Assembly: GCA_944470555.2 (NCBI GenBank)
Contig: OX104134.1
Span: 48,606,691-48,670,690, forward strand
Length of the DNA: 64,000 nt
Direction of reading: 5' to 3'
DNA from: Heterobilharzia americana
Lineage: Eukaryota; Platyhelminthes; Trematoda; Strigeidida; Schistosomatidae
The position numbers and the translations under genes are program-made. Positions within the stretch are counted from its first letter, which is position 1; every line of letters begins with the position of its first letter. A model generated the notes under the pieces. That model did no database searches. It saw only the letters and a program-made list of their open reading frames with translations, and was not told the DNA's origin. Of the stretch, positions 1 to 13,300 are shown one piece after another.

Positions 1-689
1 CGGCTTTCAGGAATACGATTCCGTTTTCCTGACCACGGTACCAACAAACAGTGAATGAGTATTCCGGTATCACTGTCAAAGTAACATCAGTAGTTTTTCA
101 GCTATTTGTAGTACCAGCCTACATGAAAACAACCAGATTACTTTCCTCACGATTGGATTGTAACCTCGCTAAGAGAATTAAGTCTTTTAAGATTATCGGA
201 GATAGGTATTTTGATACAATATAAGATCAGCATCTCACTGAGCTGCAAACAACATGACAATTCATATTGCCTTTTTCATTCGTTGTTAGCGTCTAACCAT
301 GCGCCTCTTGGTTTTCTGTTGCTAAACAGAATCAATCAAATACCAAGTCAAAAAGAAAATATTATACCTCATTGTGGAGTTGGCATGCATCAACTCGAGC
401 GCTTTCATTCAAACCAATGAATAACTGTTTCGAGCACAGGTTCACTCACTTCGGATAGAAGGTAGTAGTATCAGTAGCTTTTAAATATATATACCTAACA
501 AACTTGCACAGGAAAGTGAACGTGGCTGCTAGGTGACATTACTTTCATTAAGCGTTTTGTATCAGCTACTGGAACCCAGTGACCCCGTACACGTCTAAAT
601 GCTAGGCTATTCCTTCCACTTGATATAATCTGTTGTGGTCTGAGCGCTTGTTTTACCTACTAACCAACAGATATCCCTCCACTCTTCGT
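1..689. other. No recognisable feature
   Basis: AT-rich sequence without a convincing reading frame, splice-flanked exon or known repeat. The RTE relic that follows begins at about 690; nothing before it matches the 5' part of the complete copy elsewhere in the window. Confidence 0.6.
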
Positions 690-2735
690 GATAACCGTGT
701 TAAGAAGGAAGAAGAAGCAAGGAATGGATCTCGACGGACACATGGAAGCTGACAGAGCAGATAGAGGAAGATAGTGAAGCAGAAGATGAACCAGTGCAGT
801 GTAAGGATGAACAACGAGAAGAGGAACTGAGTACAACGTATAGAACACTGGACAAAGAAGTGAAGAAGAGTGCACGCAAAGACAAAAGACACTTCTACGA
901 AATACTGGCAAGCGAAGCAGAACAGGCTGTAGGTGGGAGAGACAGAGACCTGACAACATTATATCAAATAACCAGGTTACTATCTGGGAGGGAAGAGATC
1001 AACGCAGATGAAACCAACAAAAATGATGACGGAAATCTAATTTCCGAAGAGGAGAAACAAAGGAAATGATGGGCTGACCACTTCAAGAAGCTCTTGAATC
1101 GACCAACATCTACACTTCGTGCAGAAATACCACCTACAGCCCAGCCACAGAACTACAAGTAAACACAAGCCCTCCGAAAAAAGCCGAAGTTTTGAGCGAA
1201 ATAAATCTATTGAAATGCGGGAAAGTAGAAGGACCAGATGGAATCCCGCCAGAAGCACTGAGAGCAGACGCAGAGACAACAGCGGGCATGCTCACACCAC
1301 CACCGCAGAAGGTCTGGAAGGAAGGGAGGGTACTTGCAGATTAGAAGAAGAGTTACACTGTCAAACTCCCGAAGATGGGAGACCTCAGTGTTTGCAAGAA
1401 CTGGCACGGAATCACTCTCCTGTCCACCCATAGCAAGCAAAATATTAAGCAGCATCATCCTGGAGAGACCTAAGAATGCGCTGGATTCAAAACTACGACC
1501 GGAACAGGCTGACTGGTTTCAGGAAGTGCAAATCATGTGCGGATCAAATTGCAACGCTATGCTGCGCATCATCATAGAACAGAGCATAGAATGGCAGTCA
1601 ACTCTCTACATCAACTTCATCGACTTTGAAAAAACCTTCGACAGCGTCGACCAAGAAGTAATTTGGCAGTTGCTACAACACTACGGAATACCACAAACCT
1701 TTATCAATCTCATTCAACAACTATATGAAGATGCCACATGCCAAGTAATTCACAATGGGAAGCTCAGTGGTGCTTTTGAAGTGAAGACAAGAGTGAAACA
1801 AGGCTGTCTACTATCACCCATGATATTTCCTGATTGTAGTGGACTGGATCATGCAACAAACAGTGAGGAGCGAGAAGAGGGGCATACGCTGGACCACGGA
1901 AAAGAACCTAGAAGACTCGGATTTCGCCGATGACTTGTGTCTAACGTCACACAAACTTGAAGATCTACAGAAGAAAACTAACAAGTTGACAGAAGAGGCA
2001 GGTCAGGGCAGCGAAGACGGGTCTTCAAGTGAACGTAGAGAAGACAGAGGTGAAGATACACAACCAACGCCACCAACAACAATAACAAGCTCCAATCACC
2101 ATGAACGAGAGAAACTTAAAGGAAGTAGCCTCCTTCACCTATCTAGGCAGCACTGTTTCAACTACATATGGCGGCACAGATGAGAACGTCAAAGCCAGGC
2201 AGGATCGGAAAAGCAAGACAGGCGTTCATTAGCCTGAAACCAGTGTGGAGATCTTCTGCACTCAGCATGTGGAACAAGATTCGGATTTTCAACACCAACG
2301 TCAAGTCAGTGCTTCTATATGGTTCAGAGACTTGGCGCGTTAGGATAGGGATTTCCAACAAACTACAGACAATCATCAACAACTGCCTACGCTGGCTCGT
2401 TACTGAAGATCAGATGGCCAGCATAATAAGAATAAGCAACAAGGAACTTTGGTTGGCAACGAACCAACCGAGTACCTATAACTCAACAAATATGCAGAAG
2501 GAAGTGGAGATGGATTGGACATACACTGAGAAGGCCAACTGGGGACATCACGCATCAGACCAGGCCCTCGAGTGGAACCCAGATGGGAAGCGACGAGTTG
2601 GGTGTCCCAGGTGAGGGTGACATGGAGGAGAACGTGTGAGGAGGAAATGAGAGCAGAGAAAAGAGTGTACTGGAGACGTGCTACTGAAGCCCTATGTTCC
2701 ACTAGGAGGAACCCAAGGGACAAATAAATAATAAA
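690..2735 (+). pseudogene. Decayed RTE-clade LINE, reverse transcriptase portion (5'-truncated)
   Basis: This stretch is colinear with the reverse-transcriptase half of the intact RTE element at 50621-53842, read on the opposite strand. Recognisable blocks in order are KEVKKSARKDKRHFYE (about 855-900), [19 protein letters not shown] (about 1640-1690), the [16 protein letters not shown] block, a DFADDLCL catalytic motif (about 1920-1940) and the terminal block ending in NPRDK near 2725. Several frameshifts and stops break the frame. The whole endonuclease half is missing, as expected for 5' truncation during target-primed reverse transcription. A short AAT-rich tail at about 2724-2738 matches the AAT-type tail of the intact copy. 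Inactive; any effect would be regulatory or structural. Confidence 0.9.
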
Positions 2736-5700
2736 TGTATATAAGGGTCGAAAGAGGAAAGACTTATAATTAATTCAACGTTGTACACTCTGTTGCTTCA
2801 TCAACGATTGTCGGCGAAAGATATATTTCTTAAAATACTTCATGAGTTAGTCCTGTTCCGACGCAACTTTACCTACTTTACTAGGTAGGTATTCAAAATA
2901 TGAGCTAAACTGCAATATTTACCAAATGTATGTGGTAAATGTATTCAAAGAATGTCCCTAAGTATATTGAAAATGAACTAGAATTAGAAACATATTTAAG
3001 AGTCGACAGAATACACAAGAAGATCAGTGGCTCTAGATTTGTCAAAAGACCGACGCAGATAATCAGTATCGCATAGGAGAAGCGTGAAGGAAGAAAAGGT
3101 TAGCGTGAAACCATAAGCAGACGCTGTTGGAATGTAAGACAAACTGCTTCACGGTAGCATTTTGAATCCAATCATCAGAAGTTGTAAAGGCATTCAGTGA
3201 GTGATTAAATATTTTACTTGGCAGCTTTCAGAATCCACATAGTAATCATGCATAGATACGCATGACCACCTTGAAATTTCGATGTGTGATTCTCACCTTA
3301 ATATATTTCAGGTTGGACGATTCTTTTCCAGTGGATATACAGAGCATATAGTTCTATGACAGCAGAACCATCCACATACTTACAAACTCTACGTATTCTA
3401 ACACATTTTATAACCAGCAACAATCCACCAACGTAAAGTTAATTCTCAGAACCCTTTCGCACAGTTTTCGTGATATGACTCAAAAGTGCACATCGAGCAT
3501 AACAGTACTTCTATCGGTTCAAGATAAAACCATTACTTTAAGGCATCAATGAACTTTCTGTCAGTTCTAAAAATGACAAATGAAGTAATAGCCTTTGCCG
3601 GCTACCTCCACGATTTCTTAAATCACAGCTATTACACTTACTGTAGTCGACGCTGGTGACGTTAATAACTGAACCAACGGAATTTCAAATGAGCTCGTCA
3701 AAGTAAAACGACTGATTAAATAGATTAGTCAGGGATAAGGTTTAGTGGATTTATTCCACAGGTCAAAATTTCAGATATCAATCTAGATATCCCTCTTCGG
3801 TCAGTCACTCCTCCAGGTAGGAATTTATTCAGAAACGTAACACACCAAATGATAAATAATCTAAAATTCTGTCTACTCCATTTTAGGAGAGGAATAAAGA
3901 TGTCAAACTGGATATCAATAAAATAATGGGATTATTTAATTTCAGATGTCTGTTCCTCTCGATTTAACTAAACCCGGCTAACAGCACTGTATCCAGACTC
4001 AACGATGACGGAAAGATCTCGGTAAATTAGGAAAAGCTCATAGATTTGGGGTTTACATAAATGGAATTAAATACATCTGGATTAATCGTAGATACTTTAA
4101 TCGAGAGGCTACAGGTCATAATTTCGCTAATTTAAAATTTAAATTTAAATATTAAATGGAGACATTTACTATTCTAATATGCAACAACTTGTACAGGGTT
4201 TATTCTCTGAAGAAGCGGCTTCCACAAGGTTGCGAAACGTCAGAAATTACTCTTTTTTTTTATCTTATTGGGATTTTACTAATATATCTCCCCGACAACA
4301 GTATTTTTCAACAAAAATCAAAAGCATGAGAGAAAAGAAGCTGAATATTGTGACTAACAAAAGAAGCACAACGAGTTGGAACACTTGAACATGCTGAAAG
4401 CCAACCTATATGGACTAATTACTCAGTCACAACAGCACACAAAGACTTGTTTGTAGACAGTTCGAAGATGCTAAATCTACTGCAACAGCTTATAGAGAAT
4501 TCCAGACGAATATCTTATAGTCATTCCCCTTGAAATTGGTTACCTATGCAAATTCATTAACAGTTTTTTATCATTTCAACGTAACTCTTTAAAACAATAC
4601 TTGTAGAATTATTGAACTAGTTAAGTACATAACCAAAAAGTGGATGTCATTTTCTGTTTTTGCATCTGTGAGAATAGATTAACAACTAGGTGTCATGGTT
4701 TGCTGCCCTCAAATGAATTCACACAGAGACAAAGACAAGATCAATATGGGGCCAGGCATTACTGCGTAGCGGTCAAAGATGCTATGTGAACAAGCATGAT
4801 CATGAATTTTACATGGGAAATATAGAAACAATCAACTTAGAAAGCTCTAGGAACGCTAAATGTTCTAAAAGTCCGTCAGATTATTAATCTGAGGACAGAC
4901 CTAACTTCAATCACACCAACTAGTACAGAAAAGCTTAAACAGTTGCATATTCAGAGGGAGAACCAGAAAAAAACGTTATTGTTAATACAGATGCATACAC
5001 TGATGAAAAAGGTTCTGTGGAAAACCAGTTGTACGGTCAAAATCCACTAATATGCCAATTGTGAAGACATTTTAGACAATTCATTTTTAACACTTAGGCT
5101 AATGCCATTTAATATGACAATCAAAAAAGCTTCATAATTAATGCATCTTTTTTTTAGGAGTCATAAAAATAAACTCAAATGAATTTCACAGATTCAATTA
5201 TTCAAAGTATAAAAGCAATTCCCATAGTTCATTTGAAACGATCTTGCAATTATCAAACTCTTACTTCACTATCTGACTTGGAAAGTCGAAACAATTCCTG
5301 CTGAGCAACATCAGATAATGAATTCAAATTACAATAATGAGTCTCGTTGAAACAGGGGCAATCTATCTAAAATAATGAGTTCAGCTTAACAATGACAAGA
5401 TATGCAAATATAAATTAAGGAAAGAAAAACTCAATACAAACTCGTACACCAGACAATAAAGCCGCAAATGTATTGTCTGAGGGCTGGGATAACACTTGAA
5501 GCCCGGTAATTAGTCCAAGATGCAAAGTGTTTTAAAAGTTTACCAACTCCTTAGCAAAATTACCCCCATATTTGGATTACATGAAGCACGAAAAGTTATC
5601 GAGCAACCATTTCAAGGATGCTTATCAGACAATATGTATTTTGTCAGCAAAAACATTCACCAACACTATATTCACAAGACTTGTTGTAGTTTTAATGTTC

Positions 5701-7258
5701 ATTCCAAATACATCAAAATATAATAATTGTCAAGTTGAGGACTTCTATGCTGCGAAAAAACTGACTAGTTTCAATACTTATACAATAAACTCTTATGATA
5801 AACCGATGATAAGGGAATAAAAATTGAGAGAAGAGAACTGAACAAATGTCTTACCTTGCTTTGTAAATTACCAATAGTGCACACGCAACTTCACATAAAA
5901 CCGGGTTCAGCAATGTCAGGTCTAAGGAAGAGCGCATTACTATTTGGCTCCTAGTTCCAATTAACCTTGCTAGTGGCTAATAGTATAAAATGTTGCAAGC
6001 TGTATCTATCTGTTTTGACTAGGTACGGTACTGAAAGTGGTTCACTGAACTAAATAAGCTACATACGTAGATTAAAGCCGAAATCATAACTTCATATCAC
6101 GATGCAAATACTGTGTTTCGAAAACTTAATGTATTCTAAGTGTGTCTTTGCAACAGATGCCGGCCAATTTTTTTAAAAGGCAAGCGTATGATATTATTAG
6201 ACTCTTGCTTGAGTAGCTAGATAGAAAGTTGAAAATACGCATGCATAGCAAATAAATCCTGGCATATTTGACTTTCTGAGATGAAAACATTATGATAAAG
6301 GTGACAAAATAATTATAAAACAGTCCAATAAGAGTTGTAACAACATATATATTAGATGGTAACTGGTACGAACTTCAAAGTCACGCTAGCGTGGGGAGAA
6401 AATAAACCCGCTTACACCTTAGCCTTTTGATTTTAGGTATAAATTCTCACTGTTAACAGTTAGTATGAATAAAACTGAGTTACTTAAGGAACTTGCTCTG
6501 AAGATGACGTCAGAACGAAGATCAGAACGTTCACCCACATAAAGTAGTATCCCAGAAAATCTATTTGAATCCCAAAAGAAAAACTGTTTGGTGTGTTACT
6601 ACAACATATTGAGATTTGGTTGAACGATAAATTTATTTGATGAAAAGTCAAACGACACCCTTTTCACATAAATAAAATAAAAACGGGTATGAAAAACATC
6701 ACTACAGTTTACTGTAAAGAATAATTGAACAACTGCCTTACTACTCCTACGTTACGTTTAACCTCGAATAAGAATATGTATCAAAGCCAAAATACCTCAA
6801 GAACTATCAATATGAAAATAGTGATCAACTGTCAAGAGGGAAGAAAAATTACCAAATTCTGATAAGAAAAAGGAGACATAAGATCATTTGAATCAAAGTT
6901 TACTAGTTGTAGTATTTATCATGTTCAATAGCTTTTTAGTTTATACCGAGTACTCATTGCTGTCGGCAAGTGTTCAATTATCAGCATGTAAAAGGTCAGT
7001 AGTTTACAGTCAGAAACACACACGGGGAAAATCTAATCAAATATGAGGATTAAATGCTAAAGTGGAGAAATTAAAAAGTACTACAGTAAAGTGTTTCTAA
7101 GCGAAAGAGAACCTCCATAGTGTATTTTCTGATGCGTGCATGCGAATCCACAAAAAATATTACAAACTAGATCACAAAAATTGTGTTATGTATAACTTGC
7201 TAGGAATTTTAATTTGTCACATTAGGGTTTTGCTTCAAACTATTCCCATCGTTTACCG
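2736..7258. other. Intergenic, downstream of the IMPase gene
   Basis: About 4.5 kb of AT-rich sequence with only short frames and no supported exon. A short stretch near 4743-4775 resembles the 3' untranslated tail of the SR2-like element at 45674-45720 (shared block GGCATTACTGCGTA), so a scrap of that LINE is probably present. The part just below 7259 should hold the 3' untranslated region of the IMPase transcript; I could not assign its polyadenylation site. Confidence 0.5.
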
Positions 7259-7365
7259 TTAATCCCTAGTATAGTTGATTGGTCGAATAAGGGGGATAAG
7301 AGCATTGGCCAGCTCTGGTGTACCAGCGCAAATTACATTTCTTGCCATTAGATCAACAGGTTTAC
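7259..7365 (-). CDS. IMPase exon 8 (terminal, stop codon)
   Basis: Encodes [20 protein letters not shown] and [14 protein letters not shown] followed by TAA at 7259-7261. It matches the family's C-terminal GGPFDLMSRRVIAA. The acceptor is a T-rich run ending TATCAG. Confidence 0.95.
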
Positions 7366-10300
7366 CTGATAGGAAAAAAGAAATAGCTAAAATATTGTTT
7401 CACAAAGAACTGAGTAATGAGAATAGAATACATGTTAGTACACATTTTTAAAACATTCCGCTTCTATACGAATACACAGACGCCGCATGAAATAAGTTGC
7501 ATTGATCAGAAGAATGTAGAAAGGGAAAGTTTATTTACGAACAAGAGTGCCAAAAAGCACGAAGCGTAGGTCCAAAGCTTCCAGCCGATTACCTCCAACC
7601 AACTAATATCTAACCAAGTGCAGCACGATGTTGACCCTCTTGGCTTGGTGGCCACAATGCAGAATGATTGACAGAATTCGGTCAGCACTCAGGACTAGAC
7701 AACATGAAATTGGTTGCCTTCTAGTGGCCAATCAATTTGTCTAGAGGTTCTTACTACTCGTAAGTATGAATCAGACGTAAGCAGTGCCACCCTGTTTAAA
7801 TCTGCAGTCACCTTTCCTAGACCTGACATCAACAGAGAGGGTAAAACTGAAAAATTTTTCTGCCAAACACTACGCTCTACACAGTGAAGAGCAAGCATGA
7901 CAGTAAAAAGCTGTCGAAGTCTTGTGGTAAAAATGAAAAGTGCATCATAACAAAATAGACAAATACCAATTAATTTTATGAAACCAGTGTCTGGTAATAA
8001 AATCTTGCAGACGCTTCTAAAGTATTTGATAATAACACTAGATATTCAAGTAGGTGGGTGAAATGTGTCCACGTATTACAGTATTTAATGCAAGACAATA
8101 TTTAGCTAATAATCCGCTTGAGTTATGTAGAGTTCTGCTGCTACAGCAAGGTAGCCAATGCATGCAATAACTGTCAAAAAAACGATTACGGGTATATAAA
8201 ACCAGCAAATATGTCATGCTTACGTCTACTACAATATTTTCTACCTTTCAATTACGAGGTAAATAGTTAGAATAGGATCGATTCGAAATATATACATTTT
8301 GCTACTGCATCACATCTAAAAACATTTTCGGTTTGTCCACTGGCATTAAACCAAGGCCTGAAAAGAAATTGAGTTATTCGTTAAAAATCCACCCACTGTA
8401 CTTTGTATTTGTGGTACAGTTCTTAATCTAAAAAAAGACAGTTTCCTCAGGCAGATTCTGTAGGAAATAAGGACAAGAACTTTCTTAAACTATTCTTAAT
8501 GCTACGGTAAATTTTGAGCAAATCGCCAGGAAATCACGTTTTCGGTTAACCTCTAGTTAAACCAATAGCTGTTACGCTCTGCCAGTTTGATTGACAAATT
8601 TTCATGAGGATGATCATCATGCATGTTCAGTAATCATACAATAAGGGACCAAGTATAGTCAGGTCAATCAGGGGAATAAATACTCCCCAGTCTTATTACA
8701 TCATTGATATTTGTTCATGACCAAATGCATTCCCCATCAGAAAGTATTGGGTATCAGACTTTATGAAGTATTGGTTCACAGATCTCAAACTTTATGGCCA
8801 TTGAGTCCTATCAATCTGTAGCCGATATCAAGCAACTGAACTTATTCCATCAATCACTAAATAACTGACGTAAAAGAAAAGTAAATTAGAACGATGGATT
8901 TTACTCGCATTAATCCACAGGCCTTCACTGATTATGGAGATGTTTATGTGATGTGATTCTCCATTAAAGTTTCATATTGAATTGTTAAGATGTTGGTTAT
9001 AGTATGAATAATCGAAACGTGACTGAAGATCCACTACTTAATGAAGCACGCATCCAACAATGCAGGAGGTAGACGGTATACCCACACAATAGTTTCTGGT
9101 ATGGGTGAGATTTACGTCAAGGCCTTTTGTGCAAATTAAAACGCGTGACATCTACAGTTGCTGGACAAGCCTTAGTTATGGGAGATCATGGTATCTACGA
9201 TTCAGTACAAAGAAAATTACTCTGGTTAACTACTGAGTCACTTAACAGCTTTTCAGAAAAGTTTAATATTTGACACCTTTACGTATTAGTCTCTACTTGT
9301 GAGAATAAAATCAACCATAGCTTCATGAACAGATAAAAAACCTAGGTGAATACTTTCACCCGTAGCTAGTTTTTCCAACTGCTTGCAGTGGGTTTCTGAC
9401 TGGTGGCCTCCCCACAAAAGAAAGGTGAATCACAAGGATGTTGAAAAAACTTTCGATAAAGAAATCAACTCATAGTTTTGTACGGGGTAGAGTTGCAGCC
9501 CTATGCCCAAACTTCCCTCTTTACCCGGGCTTAGGACAGGCTAGTTACTAGTGTACTAGTTAACCAGGCGAGGTTTTGTTTACTAGTAGCTGTGGAAATA
9601 AACAAATTGAACTTTAAGATATACAAGAAATATAAAGGAATACGAAAGCTATACAACCTACCATCAAAGTTACAACAATAACCTCCTGCTTCACGAACTA
9701 TTAGTATGGCTGCAGCATAATCCCAACAATGGATTCCAAATTCGAAAAATACATCACCGCTGCCAGCAGCGATCTGACACATGTGCAAAGCTGCTGAACC
9801 CATTGTACGTACCCTGAGTAAAAAAATGATTTTATTGAGATACAAAACATCATTACCTCATAAAACTACGTTAACTCACAACTTACATCTTGTATACAGT
9901 GTGTTTAGAGTTTTATATAGAACTTTCACCTAAGAAATCTTATTGAAGTGAGAAGAAAGTTAGTCACAAGTATTAAAATGTTCAACAACTACCATGATTG
10001 AGTTTTATTTGACTACATTTACGTAACATCATATTTTCAAATGCTTCACCAAAAAGTAAACAGCTCTCCAATTTCCAGCGATTGTTTAGATATAAGCATT
10101 TTAGAGACATTTTTAAGCCTATTTTCAAATAAATCACTAAAACAAACAATTTTTAAAAAGCATTTCCATCTGTCTTTATGTGAATGACTGAATTGTAATA
10201 TTTTAAGACTATGGGATAGCATATACGGTAGCCGAAGCTTTTGAGAAACAGAACAACTTTGAAAATAATTTGCCTACTGTTACAATAACACTAAGTAGCT

Positions 10301-13300
10301 GAACATCCGTAAGATTTGTCTCGATATGCTACATCTTTTTCCAATAAACAACAAGGATCTGTGTAAGTGATAGTCGCTACTTTGCATTCTTTATGATCTA
10401 TTTGCTAGTTCAGCGAGAAATCATTCGTGAGACTGAATCCCTCTATACATATCCTTCGGCGAAACACAGTTTTGATACCTGGTTAACTGAACTTTCAACT
10501 ATCATGTCCAGTTAGTCATTTCGCTCACAACTTTGGTAAATATTAACTCACTGTATTTGAGTGATGTCCTTCAGAGCTTAATTAGGCAAATATTGGAGCC
10601 CAGAACTTCTCATTATTATGAGTGACTATATATCATTGAATAGTGAGACAAATTGCCATATGTACTGAAATTATCCCTAGATCATTGTTTATCAGTTGGA
10701 GATTTGTCAATAAAAGGCCACTTCGAAAGTCAGTAAACAGACAATAGATTCTTAGTATAGAGTGTATAATTGGACTTCTCAAGTTGGTATTCATCACGGA
10801 CTGACATAACTTAGCGAACCATTGGGAAGCTGGGAGCATTGAATAATTGCTTCGTCCTAGTAGTGCGCAGCGCGCACCCTTCAAGAATCAGATCTATGAC
10901 ATTCATTTTTCGCGTTGAACACGTCATCACTAAGTCACTGGGTTGGAATCCAATGGTTAACATTTTCTCACTTCTTTCAATTTACGACATAGCAAATTGC
11001 GTCGAGATGAGATTTCAAGTAGTTCTAGTGAGAATTCGTGACCGCTGGGGCGAACCAAATACTCATCGATGGCAGTGGACGATTATTGCACTACATCGCG
11101 AATCGACAAGGTAGAAAAGTGCGAATCATTGGGTTTCTATCCAATGGTAACATGGTAACAATGGTAACATGCTGGTCCCAAAACTTGAAAGTCCTGGGTT
11201 CGATCCTTGACGGGGTCATGAGTGCGCACTGCCAAAGAATCCCATACTACGACGAAACAGCTGTCCAGTGCTCCCAGGTTTCCAATGGTACTCCGACTGA
11301 GGTCAGTCTGTGATGAATACCAACCTGAAACCAATAAACCATCACAAACCTCCAAGCTGAGTAGCACTTCTGTTTGCTATCACGGTATCAAGTTAACAGC
11401 AGCTTATAATGCAAGCAGGTATCAATAACGATAGAGCTTTTAAAGCGAGGCAAAGCGCCCACATAACAGCAGACTTGTATTTGTACCGAGGTTTCTATAT
11501 CTTAGTAAATTTGTACGATAGTACGTATTACCTCTTTGAAAGTCAATGACGGTTTCAAGAATGAGATAACAAAGTGCTGCCTAAATTAGATAATGCATTC
11601 TGAAGAAGTTACACGGTAAACTTAAAAAATTCATATTTCAAAGTATTTTTCTACCACAGACTGACAGAAGTTGGAGAACCACCGAAAAACTCAAAGTTCT
11701 GGAAAGCTGCTTTGTCCTACTTTTGAATTTCTCAGAAATCTGGACCCACAACTACATGAGGCGTAGAGTACATAGAGAATTGACAGAAGTAGAAAAATGT
11801 AGACCATTGGGTTCCAACTTAGTAGCTGAATGGTAACATTCACCATGAGACCTGGCGTTCTGATCCTTCGTGAAGTCGTGGATACGAACCACTGAGGAGT
11901 CGTAAACTAGGATGAAAACACTGTTCAGTGCCCTTATGTTTCAGTGGTTCAATGGATATCGATCTGCGATGAAAGCTACTTTGAAATCAATGAATCCATA
12001 CAAACCATCGATTGAAATTCATATTCCTAGCTTCTTCTAATTTAGATCAGCTGATTTTAACCGTATTCTTAGACGTGAAACTAACCGACCTAAAGAAATT
12101 GCTTGTTCAAACTTGTAAAATCGTTATTAGAGTTTTCTTCCACCTTGGTTGATTGTCCACCTACTTTATTTTTGCTTGATTTATAAATAAGTGACAATCA
12201 CTTCCCATACAGAGTTAATGTGTATGCAAAAGAACTAAACGTAATAAGTCTGTAAACAAAACCTAAGCCTATTATTTCCTTTCTAGTTGCACCACTATTT
12301 CATTTGCATACCCTACAAACAAGTTTATATTTAAAAACTATGTATAACAAAATTAACAGTTTGTTATTGTTTGACGCTTGTAATTTCCCGTTTTTATAGG
12401 ATCGAATTGCTCCATCTCTGTTGACAGATAGACTCCTATGCGGGTGCCTTGATATTGCCTGATACGCGTGATGTTGTATTCATCCAGCTGACGAGCCATA
12501 AATAGGACGAAATAAGCGTCATGGATTCCACTGCAAGTCACCAAGACGAGAACAAAGTCTCTTAAACTTTTCAACACTAATCAAGAATTGATTTTACATT
12601 TCTTCAGAGGCAAAAGAACTGTCACATCCTTTTCTCCTACAATAAGCATATTTCAAATTTTACCGTGTTTACCGATAAAAGATGATAAGCCCAAAAATAG
12701 AGCAGGTATCTAGTTGAAAGTGCTGCGATTAGGTTACGGATAGTTTGGACAGGTCATAACGAATACTGGTTGTGAAGAAATGAGACTTATCTACTTTGCT
12801 ACGATTTTTGCTTCTATTTGTAATCGAAGCGAATTTCCTCCTTAGCGAACAAAAGTGGAAAGTAGTCTCCCGAGTATCTGCTCATAAGATGGCTCACTCG
12901 TGAGCTCGCTACTGTAAATTATGGTATTTCTTAAACTTTTGAAATTCATCCTTACCAGGTACTAGCTATACACACTAAAGTTATTCGGAGTACAGAGAAC
13001 TTAGAAATATGAAACAGTAGAATAAAACACAGATAAGTAAAAACTACTTAATAATCTGGGAGGTCCATTACGTTTGTGGATGCGGTTACTCGCTTGGAAG
13101 ATGTTTCATATAGGATTGGTCTGGCCACGCATATTACCACACAGAGTTAATGCCTGGTGGAGTGATATCTTCACTCGATGACTTCAGTCTTGGTTGTATT
13201 GTATTCTCTGAGCTGAGTTGTCTAATCGTAGAGCTTTCATCATCTATCTAGATGACATCATCAGCACTGGCTTCAATATAAAGTGAGCTATCGATATCTC

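Noticed and set aside
1207..1458. Open frames antisense to the RTE relics and elements (also 50716-52801 and 46293-48725 on the plus strand)
   Set aside because: They are shadow frames opposite long LINE coding regions, without recognisable domains or splice signals.
11197..11210. Functional tRNA gene around the GGGTTCGATCC box, and on the minus strand around 21250
   Set aside because: No cloverleaf with paired acceptor stem can be formed; the conserved flanks shared by copies indicate SINEs.
12353..12577. 74-codon minus-strand frame as an IMPase exon
   Set aside because: It overlaps the hammerhead sequence on the opposite strand, shows no family motif, and exons 6 and 7 already join in phase without it.
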